Of a stretch of DNA of 64,000 nt, positions 24,408-35,044 are shown in pieces; within the stretch, counting starts at the first letter, position 1, and each line of letters begins with the position of its first letter. Made by a program: the position numbers and the translations under genes. The notes beneath the pieces are model-generated. The model worked only from the letters and a program-made list of their open reading frames with translations. It had not been told where the DNA came from and ran no database searches. Source of the stretch: Salvator merianae (Eukaryota; Chordata; Lepidosauria; Squamata; Teiidae); contig QVOM02000042.1 of NCBI GenBank assembly GCA_003586115.2, positions 32,950,855 through 33,014,854 on the forward strand. The letters run 5' to 3'.

Positions 24408-24469
24408 AGTTATACCTCAGTGATAGAGCAAATGCCATGGAAGGAAGAGGGCCACTGGTTTGATTCTCA
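24408..24469 (+). mobile_element. tRNA-derived SINE head, cut by a DNA element
   Basis: TACCTCAGTGATAGAGC matches a polymerase III A box, and GGTTTGATTCTC about 35 bp later matches a B box. This is the tRNA-like head of a squamate-type SINE. The insertion at 24470-25140 breaks it just after the B box, and sequence after the insertion (25141 onward) may be the SINE body. Confidence 0.65.
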
Positions 24470-25140
24470 GGATGTGTTTAGCAATTTTTAAAACTGCCTG
24501 AATAAAAGAAGCAAATAATTCCTGATTGCATAGAAAGAAAAGCCTTCCATACACAGTTACGTGTTAAATTGCTTCATAACTCACCTGTAGTACAGCCTCT
24601 TCATTTAACAGACAAGGTACCAAGCCTGCAAAGGGTGCTGCTCACTGATTGGCCACAGGGTATGAAATCCCTGTCTCTCTGCTGAAACAATTTCCAACTC
24701 CTTAACTCCCTGCCAGATTTTTTTGTTTGCAAAATAAACGTTCTGAAAAAACTCAAGTCTCTCTCTCACTCCTCGTTGTTATACAAAGTCTAGTGTACTT
24801 TTTACATGCAGAAGGAAAGATAGGAGTTATTTTTTTAGTTGAACTTTCAGCTTCCTTTGAACTTCAAAAGTTCCTGGTGCCAGCAAGAGCTCACTGGTTC
24901 CCCTCCCTCCTTGTCCGATTGTCCAGTGGGTTCCTGCAAGGGTGTAATTGATGGAGACTCTTCCCACTCAGCTCCAAGGCAACCCAAGAGCTCTTTCCTT
25001 CTGGCTGTTGAAGGGGTAAATATTTGCAGGCTTGGAGGCACTTGGAGGCAGGGTAAGACAATTTTTTCTATTTCCTATGTGCTTCTCCCCGGGACAAATT
25101 CACCCAGAAGGTAACTGAAATACCTAGTCTGAACACACTC
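24470..25140. mobile_element. 671-bp DNA element, 3-bp TSD TCA
   Basis: Left end GGATGTGTTTAGCAATTTTT and right end CCTAGTCTGAACACACTC are inverted repeats. TCA flanks both sides (24467-24469, 25141-25143). The interior GCTGCTCACTGATTGGCCAC is also in the elements at 31972-32777 and 58317-58652, in the same orientation. Confidence 0.7.
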
Positions 25141-25473
25141 TCAGTCTCTCCCTAGAAGTAGGTGTTCAGGGCAGAATATAAAAGGAATATAAAAACTTTG
25201 GAGTAAATCTACACAGGCTTCAATGGAATATAAAAAGTTTGGAGTAAATTCAGACAGGCTGCTTTAGAAGAAACAAAATACAAAACATTTATACAAAACC
25301 CCAAAGCAATGCAAAATAGCAAAACAAGAGTTTGTATTCTCAAAACAACCCAAAAGGAAAAATAAATTTTCTAACAAAAAAACAAAACAACCAATATCTT
25401 TTGCACTCCTTGAGTATGAAATAAGCATATTTCTGTGGACTATTTTCTGTTTTCTAGTCCAGTAAGAATGTAT

Positions 25474-25989
25474 GGCCATTTCTGCACTTACAACAGTATA
25501 ACGTTCTAATTAGCAGGGTTCGGGCCAGCCAGGATCAGGTATGGTAATGAGTATTTTCACTTGTCAGCAATGGAACAGTTTGCAAGCTGACCAGCAGGGG
25601 ACCAGTGCAAATGGGAATGCTCTAGTTAGGTAGCTGTCTCCGAACCCAGAGGACCTGTGTTCGGACTTGTGTCCAAAACAGCTGCCAGGGTCTGCACCCC
25701 AAAGTCCAAACCTGGGTCCAAACTGTCTGATGACACCTGCTTGGCCACGCAGTTCCCACCCTACTGCCATTCCACACCAGAAGTGGTGCGAACACACCTT
25801 TCCTGATCTGCACCTGATCACGCAAATCAGCTTCCAGACTACAATTTTCTTAGCCAGCACTATTTGACTGCACGTGAGCATCAGGTGGGCTTCGGTAGGT
25901 TTCAAGTCAGCTGGGGCTATTTGCAGGTGCGAATGCTCTGTACTATCGAGTGTCCTGGAACGTTCACTTTTCCAAGTGTGAACAGGCCT
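25474..25989. mobile_element. 516-bp DNA element, 3-bp TSD TAT
   Basis: Left end GGCCATTTCTGCACTTAC and right end CCAAGTGTGAACAGGCCT are inverted repeats of the shared pattern. TAT flanks both sides (25471-25473, 25990-25992). A 145-codon minus-strand frame crosses most of it but has no recognisable domain and is attributed to the element's raised GC content. Confidence 0.8.
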
Positions 25990-25992
25990 TAT

Positions 25993-26639
25993 ACCTTGCA
26001 TGCATTATATGTTTCCTGGTTACATCATATTATGATTTAGACTTTGGCTGAAGGATAGAGGGAGTGCTACACAAGGAGTGCTACCCTGTTGGTTCTCCTG
26101 GCTCTTTCAGTGCCTATTAATAACACTAATCATGGTGTCTTTTTAGAAAGGCTATGGAACTTGGAAGTCAAAGGCATCATATTGCAATGTTTCTGCTCCT
26201 AACTCCAAGACTTTTTCCCCATGAAGCAACTGGAAGTGGTCATCAGTAGGTTTGGAATGAGTTAAATGATAGAAAACTAAAGTGAAGGTTTTGTTTCATC
26301 TATGAAGATTTACAGGGTTTAACTCCTTAGGATCAACTTGATACGTTTGCACTGTCAAAGAGCCATTCCAACTGCTTGTCTGCTTGTCTGTGGAGATTAT
26401 ACACCCTCACTTTCATAACCTCTCTTTTATGTATATACATTTTGTGCAGGATCTAGTTCACTTGTACCTGAGAAGAGTGAGGAAGAAAGACCAGTTGCCT
26501 CCCTAACTCCAGAGGTGAGCTGATATATCTTAATTGCAGGCATCATTTTAGATAGGATTTGGCTTTGAAATTCCCTCACAGTTTTCCACCATAAACAGAC
26601 TTCTTCAGTTTGTTTTAAGAAAGCAGAAGAAAATTCACT
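25993..26639. other. Unassigned sequence
   Basis: Nothing recognised. Confidence 0.4.
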
Positions 26640-27590
26640 TTCATGGTTCACTTGGAACCCCAGGTCAGTGTTCTTATAGTCAGGCAGGCAAACCAACCTG
26701 GTTTTTCAGACTACTGTGATGGAAAGTTATGTCTGTTTAAAAAAGGAAAGAAATGTAACTTTCCAAACAAACATTGGCCAAATGCTGAGATCAGCGAAGG
26801 ACAGACTCAACACACTTCATACTCCAGGCATTTACAAAATCCCATGTGAATGTGGTAAGGTTTATGTAGGAAAGACCACTTGCACTATAGAAAAAAGAAT
26901 ATGCGAACATAAGAGACCCATATACCTCATGCAAACAGATAAGTCCGTAGTAGCAGAACACGCATGGTCTGAAAATCATATGATCCTCTTTGAAGAAACA
27001 GAAACTATAGCCAGAGCCAAGGGATTCCATGAATTAGCTACCAGGAAAGCCACCAAAATAAAACAGCACCCTCATAATTTTAACAGAGAACAAGGACTGT
27101 CTCTCAGCCACTGGTGGAAACCCATCTACAAAAACAATCAACAAAAGAGACACATAAACTAAACAAACCAGAAACTGTTAAGGATACATGCAGTGTCCCA
27201 TCACCAGGGATTATGCGAATGAATAGTGGTCAGGAAAGTAATAGCAATCCACTATTAACACCTATAAAGACAATGGTTACAGATTACAGCCAGAAATAGA
27301 CCAACACCTTGTTATCTAGGAATAACTGCCAAGAAGGTAACAATCCAAATGGACATCTATAGGAAGGGTGACAAGATCCAGCATACCATCAGTTGTTTTT
27401 GACTCTTCCAGAAGTCAAATCCTCTAAAGACGGACATCGTAGCTATGTCTGAAAGCTTAGGTTCTCAGAAGAACTATGGAACACGACACAATGGTCCAAA
27501 AACCACAACAATTGAGATTAAAACTGACCTGAAAGCTTACATTCTACCATAAACATTCTTTAGTTTGATAAATGCCGTGGCATTATGGTG
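26640..27590 (+). mobile_element. Penelope-like element, 3' end
   Basis: A GIY-YIG endonuclease frame (26716-27162) is followed by about 400 bp of 3' UTR ending with GAAAGCTTACATTCTACCAT and AAACATTCTTTAGTTTGATA, which I associate with Penelope-like 3' ends. The reverse transcriptase that normally precedes the endonuclease is absent upstream, so the copy is 5'-truncated. Penelope-like elements are retroelements that join a telomerase-related reverse transcriptase to this endonuclease. Confidence 0.8.
26716..27162 (+). pseudogene. GIY-YIG endonuclease domain of a Penelope-like element
   Basis: The 148-codon frame shows the domain in order: GIY at residues 38-40 (TPGIYKIPCECG), YVG at 50-52 in place of YIG, R61 with EH at 64-65, SVVAEHAW at 77-84, and HPHNFNRE at 118-125. 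The stretch before GIY (RSAKDRLNTLHT) is also typical of this group. In relatives the segment before HPxNFNRE reads REAxEI and supplies the catalytic glutamate. Here residues 110-115 are RKATKI, so both glutamates are lysine. The enzyme nicks target DNA in live elements; this copy is open but probably inactive. The methionine used is internal, since the reverse transcriptase part is missing. Confidence 0.8.
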
Positions 27591-27610
27591 AGATATAACA
27601 AAAGAATGCT

Positions 27611-28029
27611 TAGGGTAGATTCACACTTACCTGGCTGGAATGGTCTCTATAGACCATTCCAGGCCAATTTATTGCAGGAATGGCTGTGGCCAACCACACA
27701 CTTAGCACTGGAACAGGTCCATTCCTGTCCAGCTGCTCTAGCAATGCAGACAGCAAACCTTCCTGTTGTTGTCCTGGTGGGACATCTCGATATTGGACAT
27801 CCTACCCACCTACCCCCTGCCATGATTGTATGAGGAAACATCACATCTGGTGCACAAGGGTGAAGTGAGCCTTGAGCTGCAGACCTTCAAGCCTTGAAGA
27901 TCTGAACCTAAAGGCTGCTCACCTTGCAACCCCGGGCATGTTGTGAATGCACTGTTCCTGCTGTCATGGGAATGCTTGTGGACAGCTAGCTGAGCCTTTT
28001 GTTGTACCATGCCCTCCCCCAGGCACATA
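27611..28029. repeat. Possible DNA element with a TTCACACTTACC end
   Basis: The left side GGGTAGATTCACACTTACC fits the group's end pattern and is preceded by TTA. An internal hairpin GGAATGGTCTCTATAGACCATTCC lies at about 27637-27660. No matching right end or second TTA was found, so it may be truncated. Confidence 0.35.
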
Positions 28030-29040
28030 TAAGTTTTTGTTTTTGCTTTATTTTATAATGCTAGTACTGTATTATTATTACTATTATATTGTTGTTATTT
28101 TTTAATAAAGTGATTCAAGCTTTCTTTTTAATTTGTTCACAACCTTAAACTATATTTGGAAAGGAACTATATAAAACAAGTGACCGACTGACTGACTGCA
28201 TTTTTCTCCAGGCTCTTGTATGCTGCTTTAATAACAGCCCTCACTGTTTATGAAAATGGAACACTTTTATAATACTATAATTATAGTCTTATAATACTAC
28301 TGCATGAGAAATGTTATGAGGTAACACAGAGAAATGCAAGAAATAAACAAATTCCCTAAAATGCAGTATCATGGGGATAGATGTTGCTATACAACAAAAC
28401 AACTGACTTCAAAATGAGATTGTTTACAGATACTGGAGTCATTCTAATGTCTCCTCCCATTCCTTTTTCATTCCATGAAGTAGACTGTGAACCCTTAAGA
28501 CTAGGACCATATTTTTATGGTCTCCATGGATTTATCCCTATATGAGTGCACAAAAAGAACAGTGACAAAAGCAGGGAATTTGCAATTCATGCATTCTTTC
28601 ACTGCTACAATCATAGCTTTAGCCTTTGCATTTCTTAAAACTGCTAAACAAACTGAATTAAAAAGCAGCCTCAGCAGCATGAACCTGCTGTGCCCACAAC
28701 AACATGCTTTTTCTGAAGCGTGTAATCTGTTCCTAATAAACACACAGGATAGAAAAGAAATGTTAATAAAGTAACATGATGGGGAGGTGTTATTCACCCT
28801 AGTTAAACATTGGACTCAAAACAAAAGTTGGATTCCATTCAGTAGGGCTAATTAGAACCAGTATTAGAATTGTACAACCTTGTTATCAATGCTGTGATGA
28901 TGTTCTGCTTCATTTTCTGGAGACAGTAAATTTAAAAAATTGGAGCACTTTTTATTTCCTTACCATAGACTTCTTCAGAGCATTAGCCTGTTATTTTCAG
29001 GTGTTGTGTGGGTTTTTTCCTGTAATTCCACTCTGATTCA
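28030..29040. other. Unassigned AT-rich sequence
   Basis: No repeat recognised apart from an L2-like AT-rich stretch with TTATTATTACTATTA near 28070. Confidence 0.4.
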
Positions 29041-29161
29041 GAAGTTCTGAAGAGATATGCAAATTTGGTTTAATTTAGAACTGTTCAAAAAGTGCCATTC
29101 AGTTTCACCTACTTTGATTCAAACCAAACCAGGAGTGTTTGGTCAAACTCAGTCAAACCAG

Positions 29162-30763
29162 GGGCCTGTTCACACTTTGGGCCTGTTTGTAGTTCTAACT
29201 AGCAAGCATCAAGGATGCTTGCTAGATAAGTGCATTCGCACCACAGGATGGCCATAACAACCGGCAGCGGACCTCATCTGCTACCGATTGTTATTACCGC
29301 TGGACAAGTAAAAAGGTGTCCGAATCCTCACCTGAAGCTCAAAGTGAGCTTCAGGTGAGGATTCTTTCGCACCTACCTCCTTATCCATGGCAGTGGCCAT
29401 CTTCTGGGCAATCAGCCCTCCCATCACGCATGTGTGATCATGTGATCACGCAATGCATGATGGGCAATGGGGTCTGCTCCTTCACGCGGGCCCAAATGGG
29501 CCCGGGCAAGGCCTCAGTCGTGCCCACACCGCCGCGATTGGGCCTGGGCCGCCGGATGGGGCCGCACTGCGCCCCATCCAGCGTTTCGGTGCCCGATCGT
29601 GGGCGCAAAGGGCGGTCGCTGTGGCAGCGGCCTACAAAGCATCAAGCCACTGCCATGATGACCGGGAGGCCCGCGCGGTGTGCGCAGTAATGATGCAAAC
29701 GCACCTGCGCACTGGGCCTCTCCCCCCTCCATAGCGGGATCAGGCTTTCCTGATCGGGCCCGCGGTACCATGATCGGGTGCGCCCAGCCTCATTGGGGTG
29801 ATCAGGCCACCCCGATTGGGCGAGGTACTCCCAATCACAGTGCCGCGGGCCCGATCGGGAAGGCTGAATCCCGTTACAGAGGGGGGAGAGGCCCAGTGAG
29901 CAGGTGCGATTGCGTCATCACCGTGCGCACCACGCAGGCCTCCCAGTCATCATGGCAGCGGCTTGATGCTTTGTAGGCCACTGCCACAGCGACCGCCCTT
30001 CACGCCCGTGATCAGGCACCGAAACGCTGGACGGGGCCCGATCGTGGCAGAGTGGGCATGACTGGGGCCTCGCGTGGAGCTGCTGCAGTCGCCATGGCAG
30101 CGGCTTGATGCTTTGTAGGCCGCTGTCATGGCGAGCATCAGGGATGGATAATGGCGTTCGCACTGGCGAACCGCATTATCCAGCCTCAGGTGAGTTTTCA
30201 GGCCCCATTGTGCAGATGGTGTCTGCACGATGGGGTCTGTTCCACGCTAGAATAGGCTAATTAGCCCATTCTAGCATGAAAAGTGTGAACAGGCCCTTTG
30301 TGCTAGAAAGTATCAAGGACCCCTGCTAGCAAAGTGCTTCTGCACTTTGCAAAGGCCCAAGAAGCTGAGAGCAGCATAACACTGCTCCCGATTGCTCTGA
30401 GCTATGGAGTATAAATTTGTGGTCAGCTCCCGGTAAAGTGCATCTGCACTTACTGTGGCTGCCACTCTGGTTGCGCCAGCCAGGTCTGCACGATCACCTG
30501 ATCGCAACTGCATGATCACCCAACCATGTTTGTGTGATCGCCTGATCATGCCTACACACACCTGCGTGCTGTGTGGCTCTAGCAGTCATCACAGCAACGC
30601 CCAGACACTTCCCATCTGCTGCCATTCATGGTGCAAATGCTGGTAACCTGCTTCAGGTAAGTACCAGGGCCGCACAGTGCAGACAGTATCTATGCTGTGT
30701 GGTCAATATCACCTTAAAGTCAGATAATTATCCCATTATAAGGTGGTAAGTGTGAAAACGCAC
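29162..30763. mobile_element. Middle DNA element of the nest
   Basis: The left end GGGCCTGTTCACACTTT and right end AAGTGTGAAAACGCAC fit the shared end pattern. The body (30300-30763) resembles the element at 57483-57927: CACTGCTCC, the CGGTAAAGTGCATCTGCAC block, and CTGGTAACCTGCTTCAGGTAAGTA. Its left terminal repeat is interrupted after 17 bp by the inner element. The flanking trinucleotides do not match, so its duplication is not confirmed. Confidence 0.65.
29179..30296. mobile_element. Inner 1.1-kb palindromic DNA element, 3-bp TSD TTT
   Basis: It starts GGGCCTGTTTGTAGTTCT and ends AAAAGTGTGAACAGGCCC, with TTT on both sides (29176-29178, 30297-30299). It folds about a centre at 29804: the AGGGCGGTC at 29609-29617 pairs with GACCGCCCT at 29991-29999, and the TCCAGCGTTTCGGTGC region pairs with GCACCGAAACGCTGGA. 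The unit CATGGCAGCGGCTTGATGCT occurs twice in the right arm (near 29951 and 30092) and once inverted in the left arm. It is the most GC-rich and CpG-rich stretch in the window. Frames of up to 124 codons cross it on both strands; they reflect GC content, not protein coding. Confidence 0.8.
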
Positions 30764-31006
30764 TTTTTTTCAATATATTTCACCTCCATCTTTCCTTAAA
30801 AAAATGTTAGATTTTTGCAATTGTGCAAACCTGCAGCTTCACAAGTAGAGATGAAATAAGGCAAGGAGAAAGGCAAGAGCCTCAATGTAGAAGCAGTCAA
30901 GCTTGTTCAGCCTGGTTCTGGATCAAACTGAACTAAAAGAGGGTCAGTTCAGCTCAGTCCAAACTGAACCAACAAATTTCTGTTTGTGCACAGCTCCAGA
31001 AGTTCT

Positions 31007-31968
31007 TGCTATATATGTTTTGGGCTGAAGAACATATTTCACTGTTGGATTCTAATTAATATTAAAGAGAGAAATAATAGTGAAACTAAAAAAAAAGTCG
31101 TGTCAATGGACCAAGTCAGTACTTTTGGGTCACATTTGGGATTTTGAGCACCATATTCTCTGAACTGTTTTTTGACTAATGCAATAAAGGTATTTAGGAA
31201 GCCCCCAGAGGCACTATTGTATGCTTGAGCTCCATGTTGGCAACTTCTGGATTGTGGTAATTTTATAAATAAAATGCCTAGAATTCCTAGTTCATAAAAA
31301 TAAATTTGACAGCTTTTCTACAACATGTCCATATTGATCTGTGCTGTAGCCTGCATGTATTTCTCAATTTGGTACAAGGTACAGTAGGGTCCAGTTTAAT
31401 GTGAGTGTTCTGTTCCAGCAAGTTGTCACTTAAAGTGAAACTCATGTTATAAGTGAGTACTAGATCTTTAATGCTGGAGAAAACAGGAATGCTTAATGCC
31501 ACTTAATACCAAAACAAGGCATTAATAAGTAAATTGTATTATATTGAAATGGTGCAAACCAAATTATTTGGTCACTGTTAACTACTACTACACTAATGCT
31601 TCCGAATGGCTATATACATGATGTGAGAGTTATTAAATTGATGATGGATTAATATATGTTAGCCCTGGCTTGTTGTCATATAGGAGAAATATAGCCATAG
31701 GATTTTTGTTAAAGTAATATTATCAGTGTAATATTGTAAAGTAATATTGTAACTTGATTATGCACTGTGATGTTGTTTTGTGTTTTTATGTTAATGACTA
31801 ACATATACAAATATACAAATAAGTATAATGAACAATGAATATGTAACATATAAAACCCAAATACTATTGCTGGCTCCTGGATTCAGTAGTGGCTGATATC
31901 CATGGATGCATGTGGAAGTTCATGGAGAAGTATCAGACTTCAAAAAAGCCTGACTTGTGTGGCAAATA
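31007..31968. other. Unassigned AT-rich sequence
   Basis: No repeat recognised. Local repetition of AGTAATATTGTAA occurs near 31710-31755. Confidence 0.4.
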
Positions 31969-31971
31969 TCT

Positions 31972-32777
31972 GGCTGTGTTCAGACTAGTGATTTTTAAAA
32001 TCGCCTGCAAAAAAGGAGCAGAGAATTCCTGGGTGCACAGGAAAAAAGCGTTCCGCACACACTTGCCAAAGAGGCAATTCACCTGCCTGCAAAGGGAGCT
32101 GCTCACTGATTGGCCACTCCCTGCCTCTCTGCTAAGCAGTTCCCCAAGTCGTTAACTGCCAGGGTTTTCTCCAGTTCACTGGATCCCTTATTTTCCCATT
32201 TACGGAAGCCTCAGGGAACCTGAGCAGAGGGCAGAGAGGTGAAGCAGAGAGCAGAGAGAGAGACGTTTCCTTTGAAAAAGGGAAAACCCTGGCAGTTAAG
32301 GACTTGCATGGAAGCTGCTTCTGCAGAGAGGCAGGAAGTGGATGCCTCAGTTGAACTGAGCAGAGAGAGAGATTTGCCGGCATAGGGAGAAAAGGGGAGG
32401 GAGAGATTTGCCGGTGTGGAGAAACTTTTCAAACCCCTTGCCTTCTGTCATTAAAAAGCATACTGGACTTTAGTAGCAAGGGGCTTTCTCCCATGCCTCG
32501 CTACTGATGTCTTTTTTTATCTACAGAAGTTTTCTCGCACGTGCAAGAGCTCGCTCGCCCCCTCCCTTCTTGTACTATTGTCCCACAGCTTCCTGCAAGG
32601 CTCTGATTGGTTGAGGTGCTCCCCAAGGCGACCTGAAAGCACAGAAAAGCTGAATATAGAAGAGCCAACCCAGACAGCCTCTGAGAGACACAAAGACGAC
32701 TTTACGAAAGAGCTTTATGAACGCCGCAGCTTCCATGCGACTGGAAGTTGTCCAAAATAGCCCATCTGATCACACCC
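31972..32777. mobile_element. 806-bp DNA element, 3-bp TSD TCT
   Basis: Left end GGCTGTGTTCAGACTAGTGA and right end CCCATCTGATCACACCC are imperfect inverted repeats. TCT flanks both sides (31969-31971, 32778-32780). The left end TGATTTTTAAAATCGCC and the internal GCTGCTCACTGATTGGCCAC link it to 24470-25140 and 58317-58652. The middle (32220-32420) has a purine-rich GCAGAGAGAGAGA stretch repeated twice. Confidence 0.75.
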
Positions 32778-32780
32778 TCT

Positions 32781-33433
32781 GTTTGATCCAAGTCTCCAAA
32801 CATAAGTTCAAAGGAGGATTTATCACATAATTTAGGCTTCTTCAGAGCTCAACAGATCTATGTGCAGCTATTCTAGGTGCTTCTGCATTCACCCCATCCC
32901 CTGGCCACTACCGCCTGGATTCATCTCTTCAATCAATTGCATTTATTCGGTCCTTGACCAAAACAAGGATTTATCTCTTGTCACTTGCGGCCTAATAGTT
33001 GTTAGGTGTCCTTATTGCAGACTCTGGCTTTCTATCAGCTATGGCACTTCTTGGAGTCTGCTTGCATAGTGATCTATATTCTGATAGCTTCAATATTGGA
33101 CTATTTTGATATGATTTGCATGGGGCTACCCATGAAGCTACTGAAGCTACAACTGCTATGAAATTTAACAGTAAAGGACACTGCTGGATAAATGCACACT
33201 TTACTTAAAAGTGCTGCCACTGCTGTATGCATGCCCCCCAACGGTTACAATTCTATCATGATCATTAGAATTATTTGACCTTTCACTACATATTGCTTCC
33301 TTGAAATCCTAACTAGAACCTTTCCTTCAGACTTGTTTGCAAACAATCAGGCTTAGATAAAGCAGAAACTTGGAAGAAGGGTTGTATTTTCCACTCTCTC
33401 CTCCTTGGGCAGAGGGGAGAGAAGACAAGCTTC
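32781..33433. other. Unassigned sequence
   Basis: Nothing recognised. Confidence 0.4.
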
Positions 33434-33436
33434 CTT

Positions 33437-33780
33437 GCCCATTTTTGCACTTTGTTAGCACAGAGTAATTAGTCTGTGCTAACATAGTAATTTACCATGC
33501 TGCAGCACAGACACTGTCCACAATGCACGGCCAGAAACTGGACTTGAAGCCAGCTACTGGCATTTGGGGTGGAAATGCTGGTAGCCATGCCCAATCCTCA
33601 CCACAGCAGCATCCAGGAGGTGTCCAGCCACTGCCATGGCACCCTTCAGGCCCACATAGCATTCAGGCATATGCATGCATGATCAGCCGGACACACATCC
33701 GCAATTGTGTGATCATGCATGCACGATGAGCAGATCGCACTGAAGATGGCTTCCACATTACAGGTAAGTGCAAATCGTCC
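33437..33780. mobile_element. 344-bp DNA element, probable 3-bp TSD CTT
   Basis: Left end GCCCATTTTTGCACTTTG and right end CAGGTAAGTGCAAATCGTCC are inverted repeats of the group pattern. CTT flanks both sides (33434-33436, 33781-33783) if one base of length difference between the ends is allowed. The interior has GCATGCATGATCAGCCGG and its near-mirror TGTGATCATGCATGCAC. Confidence 0.6.
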
Positions 33781-33811
33781 CTTACCTGAAGCTCACTATT
33801 CACATTCTGTG

Positions 33812-33911
33812 CTGTATTCTATTTATGTTTCAATTGTTTCAATTTTATCTTTTTACCATTGTAACCCACCCTGGGATTCTCAGGGGAAGGGTGGAATGAA
33901 AATACTAGAAA

Positions 33912-33946
<35 letters not shown>

Positions 33947-33949
33947 ATT
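33812..33949 (+). mobile_element. L2-like LINE or SINE 3' tail with (AAAT)n
   Basis: The stretch CATTGTAACCCACCCTGGGA, then GGGGAAGGGTGGAATGAAAA, then nine AAAT units, is the common squamate LINE tail (GCCGCCCTGAGCC...GGGGAGGGCGGTATAAAAAT). Only about 100 bp of the body is present. Confidence 0.65.
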
Positions 33950-34052
33950 TCACTAGGCTATACACAAGTCCTTCTTTATTTTCTTACCAAAGTCAACAGT
34001 ACAAAATCAAAGAAGAATAAGAACAATTTAAACTCTCTCAATTGAAACCAAA

Positions 34053-34129
34053 CAGAAGAAGAGCAAGAAGAAGAAGAAGAAGAGGAGGAGGAGGAGGAGG
34101 AGGAGGAGGGGGAGGAGGAGGAGGAGAAA
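34053..34129. repeat. (GAA)n(GGA)n purine-rich microsatellite
   Basis: GAA units pass into about 14 GGA units, interrupted once by GGG. The minus-strand frame over it encodes poly-serine and is not a gene. Confidence 0.9.
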
Positions 34130-34972
34130 GCACCAGTCTCTGGAGCTAACAATTTCTTAATCATAAATAGGCAAAATTCATGGTTAGTAAAACAAGAAAT
34201 GAGGAGGGACTGCTATGTATCTTATCCTACAAAATAAAATACAAAATTTTGTTAAGCCTCTATGCCTAATCACCTAGAAGATTTTCCTGTTTTCTCCAAA
34301 GTTGTTTCAGCATAGCTCAGATTATGCCAAACCTTGCTGACCTACACTAGATAGTCCAGCTTACTCTGGGGCACATTAATCTTAACCACGGTTTAAGGAC
34401 CATTCACATTTTAGATGGTCCACCTCAATCCAGCCACCAGCTTTGAAGGTTGGCCCTAACACTTGAAGGTCAGGAATGAACACTGTCAGCCTTCAGCATT
34501 TCTGACTGGGCCCTTTTTAGAAATACACTGACTTCTGGCACCATTTCTGGTGGGACTTCCTTGTGCACCACCAAAAAGACCCCCACTGTATTCTCAACGA
34601 CAAGAGCATGCTGTTTGCATGCCCTTTGTAGTTCAGGATAGTCCAAATAATCCAATTATGGACTATTTTGATGAGGTCTACTGTCAAACTTCTCCCTCAG
34701 TGGTTTAGTGTTAGAGTACTCTAATGAACGTTAATGGTGCAGCAAGAGCTCCTGAGGTGTAAGACTATATGGATCTTGTGCCCTAGGAGGATTTTGTTGT
34801 GGTCCCAAGGCAAACTGAATATCCTGTGCAGATCATTTCACAAGTTCTATGGCCCTCTATTCCAAAATGTCAACCTCTTCTTGAGTTGGCTGAAAGGGTT
34901 GGCTCTTATATTGTAAAATCATTTGATGCATGAATAGATTATTGTTCTAGTTCACAGCATACATAAAAGAAA

Positions 34973-35044
<72 letters not shown>

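Larger units (their letters stand above)
29049..30998. mobile_element. Outer hAT-like element, 8-bp TSD GAAGTTCT, carrying two nested insertions
   Basis: The left end GAAGAGATATGCAAATTTGG and right end TTTGTGCACAGCTCCA are degraded versions of the TAGRGATRTGCAC ends. GAAGTTCT flanks both sides exactly (29041-29048, 30999-31006). Its own sequence is rich in CAAACTGAAC words. It is split by the element at 29162-30763. Confidence 0.75.

Noticed and set aside
24408..24469. A functional tRNA gene
   Set aside because: A and B box words are present but no cloverleaf stems or terminator; a SINE head explains it better.
25564..26001. 145-codon minus-strand frame
   Set aside because: Contained almost entirely in the 25474-25989 DNA element, with no recognisable protein motif.
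33976..34164. Serine-rich minus-strand frame
   Set aside because: Product of the GAA/GGA microsatellite.
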